Shown one piece after another: positions 6,090 through 7,434 of a stretch of 7,434 nt of DNA. The position numbers and the translations under genes are program-made. The notes beneath the pieces are model-generated. The model had not been told where the DNA came from and made no database searches. It saw only the letters and a program-made list of their open reading frames with translations. Within the stretch, counting starts at the first letter, position 1; the number at the start of each line of letters is the position of its first letter. Location of the stretch: assembly GCA_018623785.1 (NCBI GenBank), contig JAAZVD010000070.1, positions 1 to 7,434 of the forward strand, in the 5' to 3' direction. This stretch comes from Bacteroidota bacterium. Its GTDB lineage: Bacteria; Bacteroidota; Rhodothermia; Rhodothermales; UBA10348.

Positions 6090-7083
6090 TAATCCGGCCT
6101 TCATGCCTATCCATCAGCCAGACCACGATAATATGGGGCATGGTCATGATCGAAATGGCAACCAGGTAGACGGACAAGGTGGATCGTCCGGGCGGAAGCA
6201 AGAGCAGCATGGCCGCAAGCCCCACCAGGGTGATGATCATGATGATGATCTGATCCAAGCGTTTGGAACGCCCCAACAACCCCGGAGCACTGCTGCGGTA
6301 CCATGTACCGAGCCGACGATCGTGGTACCATGCATGCCAGAAGGTGAAATACACGCCTACGCTGACCAGTGGGTGAACCAGTAGGAGGAGGAGCGTCAGG
6401 AGCAGGGTTTCCCCGAGTTCCTCCTTCATGGATGCGCCTTGACGGTACATGACGATTAGCCAGCCAAGTTGTCCGGCAAGGACGATAATGCTCACCCAGA
6501 GGCTGCTTGGGATCCATGTTAACAGGTACGCCTCCTCAATTCCGGGAGACCAGTTCGCCACAATTGAAACTACGACGTCGGCGTGCAGAGCGAGAGGCCC
6601 CGCCATGGGCAGGATACCCCGCAGGATGGATGCCGCATACCATGGGGCTGATTGCAGTGGCGCCGACTTTGCTGGCGTCTGTGGCGGTAGCGTTTCTTGC
6701 GCCGGTAACGCTTGCCCTCGCGTGTTTTGCAGCCTCGAGGCAGCACGCTGGAAGGAACGCGTGGCATCGGCAGAGCCCCAATGCCAGATAGTCATGCCAA
6801 TGAAAATGGCAGCAGATAGAGCTGGCAGTGCAGCCCAGAGGACCGCGTAGATGCCCATGACGGCAAGATAACCGGCCAAAACCGGGAGAAACTTCAAGGG
6901 AGCGCCACGCATGGATGCCCAAATAACGTGGTCACATGCACCGTGTGGTAATCCGAATACGAGAGTAGAGAGCGCCCAGGGGATGTAGAGAACCCAAGGA
7001 GATACGCCTCCCATCGACCAGCCTGTTACGGATCCTGCCAACACCGCGCCTACGATCCAGACCGGCGCTCTGTCCATGCTCAT
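6031..7083 (-). CDS. blh: Brp/Blh-family beta-carotene 15,15'-dioxygenase
   Basis: This integral membrane non-heme iron enzyme should cleave beta-carotene with O2 into two all-trans-retinal molecules, the chromophore of microbial rhodopsins. Family histidine motifs are all present (numbering from ATG 7083, 350 aa): GLPHGACDH (H47, H52), IWHWGSAD (H101), FTFWHAWYHD (H250, H254) and MPHIIVVWLMDR (H317). LLVHPLVS (H237) also matches the usual late-helix pattern. About eight hydrophobic segments are visible. A Pro/Gln/Ala-rich stretch (111-147) interrupts the region after HWGxxD, and the last ~20 residues (PPQRPEAAPARPS) are Pro/Ala-rich. The frame runs up to 7161, but that would overlap the upstream gene; ATG 7083 lies one base after its TAG and fits translational coupling (ATG 7077 is the alternative). 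No Shine-Dalgarno is evident. The 3' end overlaps the convergent small gene by 59 bases. Confidence 0.93.
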   Translation of the reverse strand: MSMDRAPVWIVGAVLAGSVTGWSMGGVSPWVLYIPWALSTLVFGLPHGACDHVIWASMRGAPLKFLPVLAGYLAVMGIYAVLWAALPALSAAIFIGMTIWHWGSADATRSFQRAASRLQNTRGQALPAQETLPPQTPAKSAPLQSAPWYAASILRGILPMAGPLALHADVVVSIVANWSPGIEEAYLLTWIPSSLWVSIIVLAGQLGWLIVMYRQGASMKEELGETLLLTLLLLLVHPLVSVGVYFTFWHAWYHDRRLGTWYRSSAPGLLGRSKRLDQIIIMIITLVGLAAMLLLLPPGRSTLSVYLVAISIMTMPHIIVVWLMDRHEGRITTLPPQRPEAAPARPSILP

Positions 7084-7084
7084 C

Positions 7085-7434
7085 CTAGACTGTGGGTCGC
7101 AGATCAGCCAACTTGGAATGCCGTAATTGATGGGCGGCAAGCAAGGCACCCTGAACGACAAGGAGGTTGGTCACAAAAAAGAAAAGAATCTCCTCGATGG
7201 GTAGCACACCGACCATCAGACCCGTGGAGGTTTCTTCAGAGATGACCCAGACACCGTTCCAGATAGCGATGGCGTCTGCGATACAAAGGTAGATGGAGGG
7301 CGGCACGAAGGCTGCCAGAACGAGCTTCTTTGCCTTCCAGAGATGATGCCCGCCTACAATCCATTGCAACGCCAGCACGGGAGCTGCCCATGCCATGATC
7401 AGACCCATGTATAACGTGGATGTCGTCTCCAGCA
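7085..7434 (-). CDS. Lycopene cyclase domain protein (CrtYc/CrtYd/CarR type), 5' partial
   Basis: The frame runs off the right edge; the ATG at 7408 is preceded by open codons (LETTSTLY), so the true start is outside. 115 residues are visible, with hydrophobic segments around MAWAAPVLALQWIVGG, LVLAAFVPPSIYLCIADA and ILFFFVTNLLVVQGALLAA. The motif GVLPIEEILFFFVTNLLVVQG (about 7155-7209) is the hallmark of the small membrane lycopene cyclase domain found as CrtYc/CrtYd subunits or as fused two-domain CrtYcd proteins. The glutamates of PIEE are conserved in this family. The enzyme would cyclise lycopene ends to beta-rings, giving beta-carotene. What is visible looks like the second repeat of a fused protein, but a separate CrtYd-like subunit cannot be excluded. 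Its TAG stop is one base before the blh ATG, so the two form an operon making the substrate and then cleaving it. Confidence 0.88.
   Translation of the reverse strand, partial: LETTSTLYMGLIMAWAAPVLALQWIVGGHHLWKAKKLVLAAFVPPSIYLCIADAIAIWNGVWVISEETSTGLMVGVLPIEEILFFFVTNLLVVQGALLAAHQLRHSKLADLRPTV

Noticed and set aside
6231..6256. GAT/ATC-rich microsatellite-like run
   Set aside because: On the minus strand it encodes an Ile/Met-rich membrane helix of Blh (DQIIIMII), and codon repetition explains it.
6296..6310. CGGTAC-CAT-GTACCG perfect inverted repeat
   Set aside because: It falls inside blh, where codons for TWYR create it. The loop is only 3 bases and nothing around it suggests a regulatory role.
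7084..7161. N-terminal extension of blh to an ATG at 7161
   Set aside because: The 26 extra residues (starting MSFRVPCLPP) overlap the cyclase coding frame, lack membrane character, and are unnecessary because ATG 7083 lies just after the cyclase stop.
6031..7434. Possible horizontally acquired retinal cassette
   Set aside because: Base composition looks similar to the rest of the window, and there are no flanking repeats, tRNA or mobility genes to support transfer.

Overview
The window most likely comes from a rhodopsin-type, carotenoid-making member of the Bacteroidota/Rhodothermota lineage (Rhodothermales- or Balneola-like). Three things suggest this. Two secreted proteins carry C-terminal type IX secretion sorting domains with YPNPF motifs. 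Shine-Dalgarno signals are weak or absent at most starts. A lycopene-cyclase-domain gene sits directly upstream of a Brp/Blh beta-carotene dioxygenase gene. The taxon is inferred from family knowledge and was not tested by any search.

Left part (plus strand, 1-5338). The window opens inside a secreted protein built of fibronectin-III-like repeats with a canonical sorting tail (2-1075, 5' end missing). A perfect 9-bp hairpin follows, then a small single-pass membrane protein (1147-1368). Next comes a very large secreted multidomain protein (1460-5338, 1292 aa): signal peptide, ThuA-like domain, PQQ-dependent glucose/sorbosone-dehydrogenase-like beta-propeller, PKD domain, an Ig-like domain with an HDEHAHP motif, CBM6-like domain, PA14-like domain and a diverged sorting tail. 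It looks like a cell-surface or extracellular carbohydrate-binding oxidoreductase.

Middle (5339-5783). A strong hairpin separates the large gene from a convergent two-helix small membrane protein (5400-5579, minus). The 204-bp gap to the next plus-strand gene holds an imperfect dyad and a weak promoter-like element.

Right part (5784-7434). A small cytosolic-looking protein of unknown function (5784-6089, plus) has the only strong Shine-Dalgarno in the window. Its 3' end overlaps, tail to tail by 59 bp, a minus-strand pair running in from the right edge: a lycopene cyclase domain protein (partial) and blh, with one base between stop and start. Together these would turn lycopene into beta-carotene and cleave it to retinal. 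A retinal-binding rhodopsin elsewhere in the genome is therefore expected, but none is visible here.

I found no tRNA, rRNA, CRISPR array, insertion sequence or clear sign of horizontal transfer. I also see no demonstrably new multi-gene system. The less ordinary items are the large ThuA/PQQ fusion, the orphan small proteins, and the convergent overlap at the end of blh.
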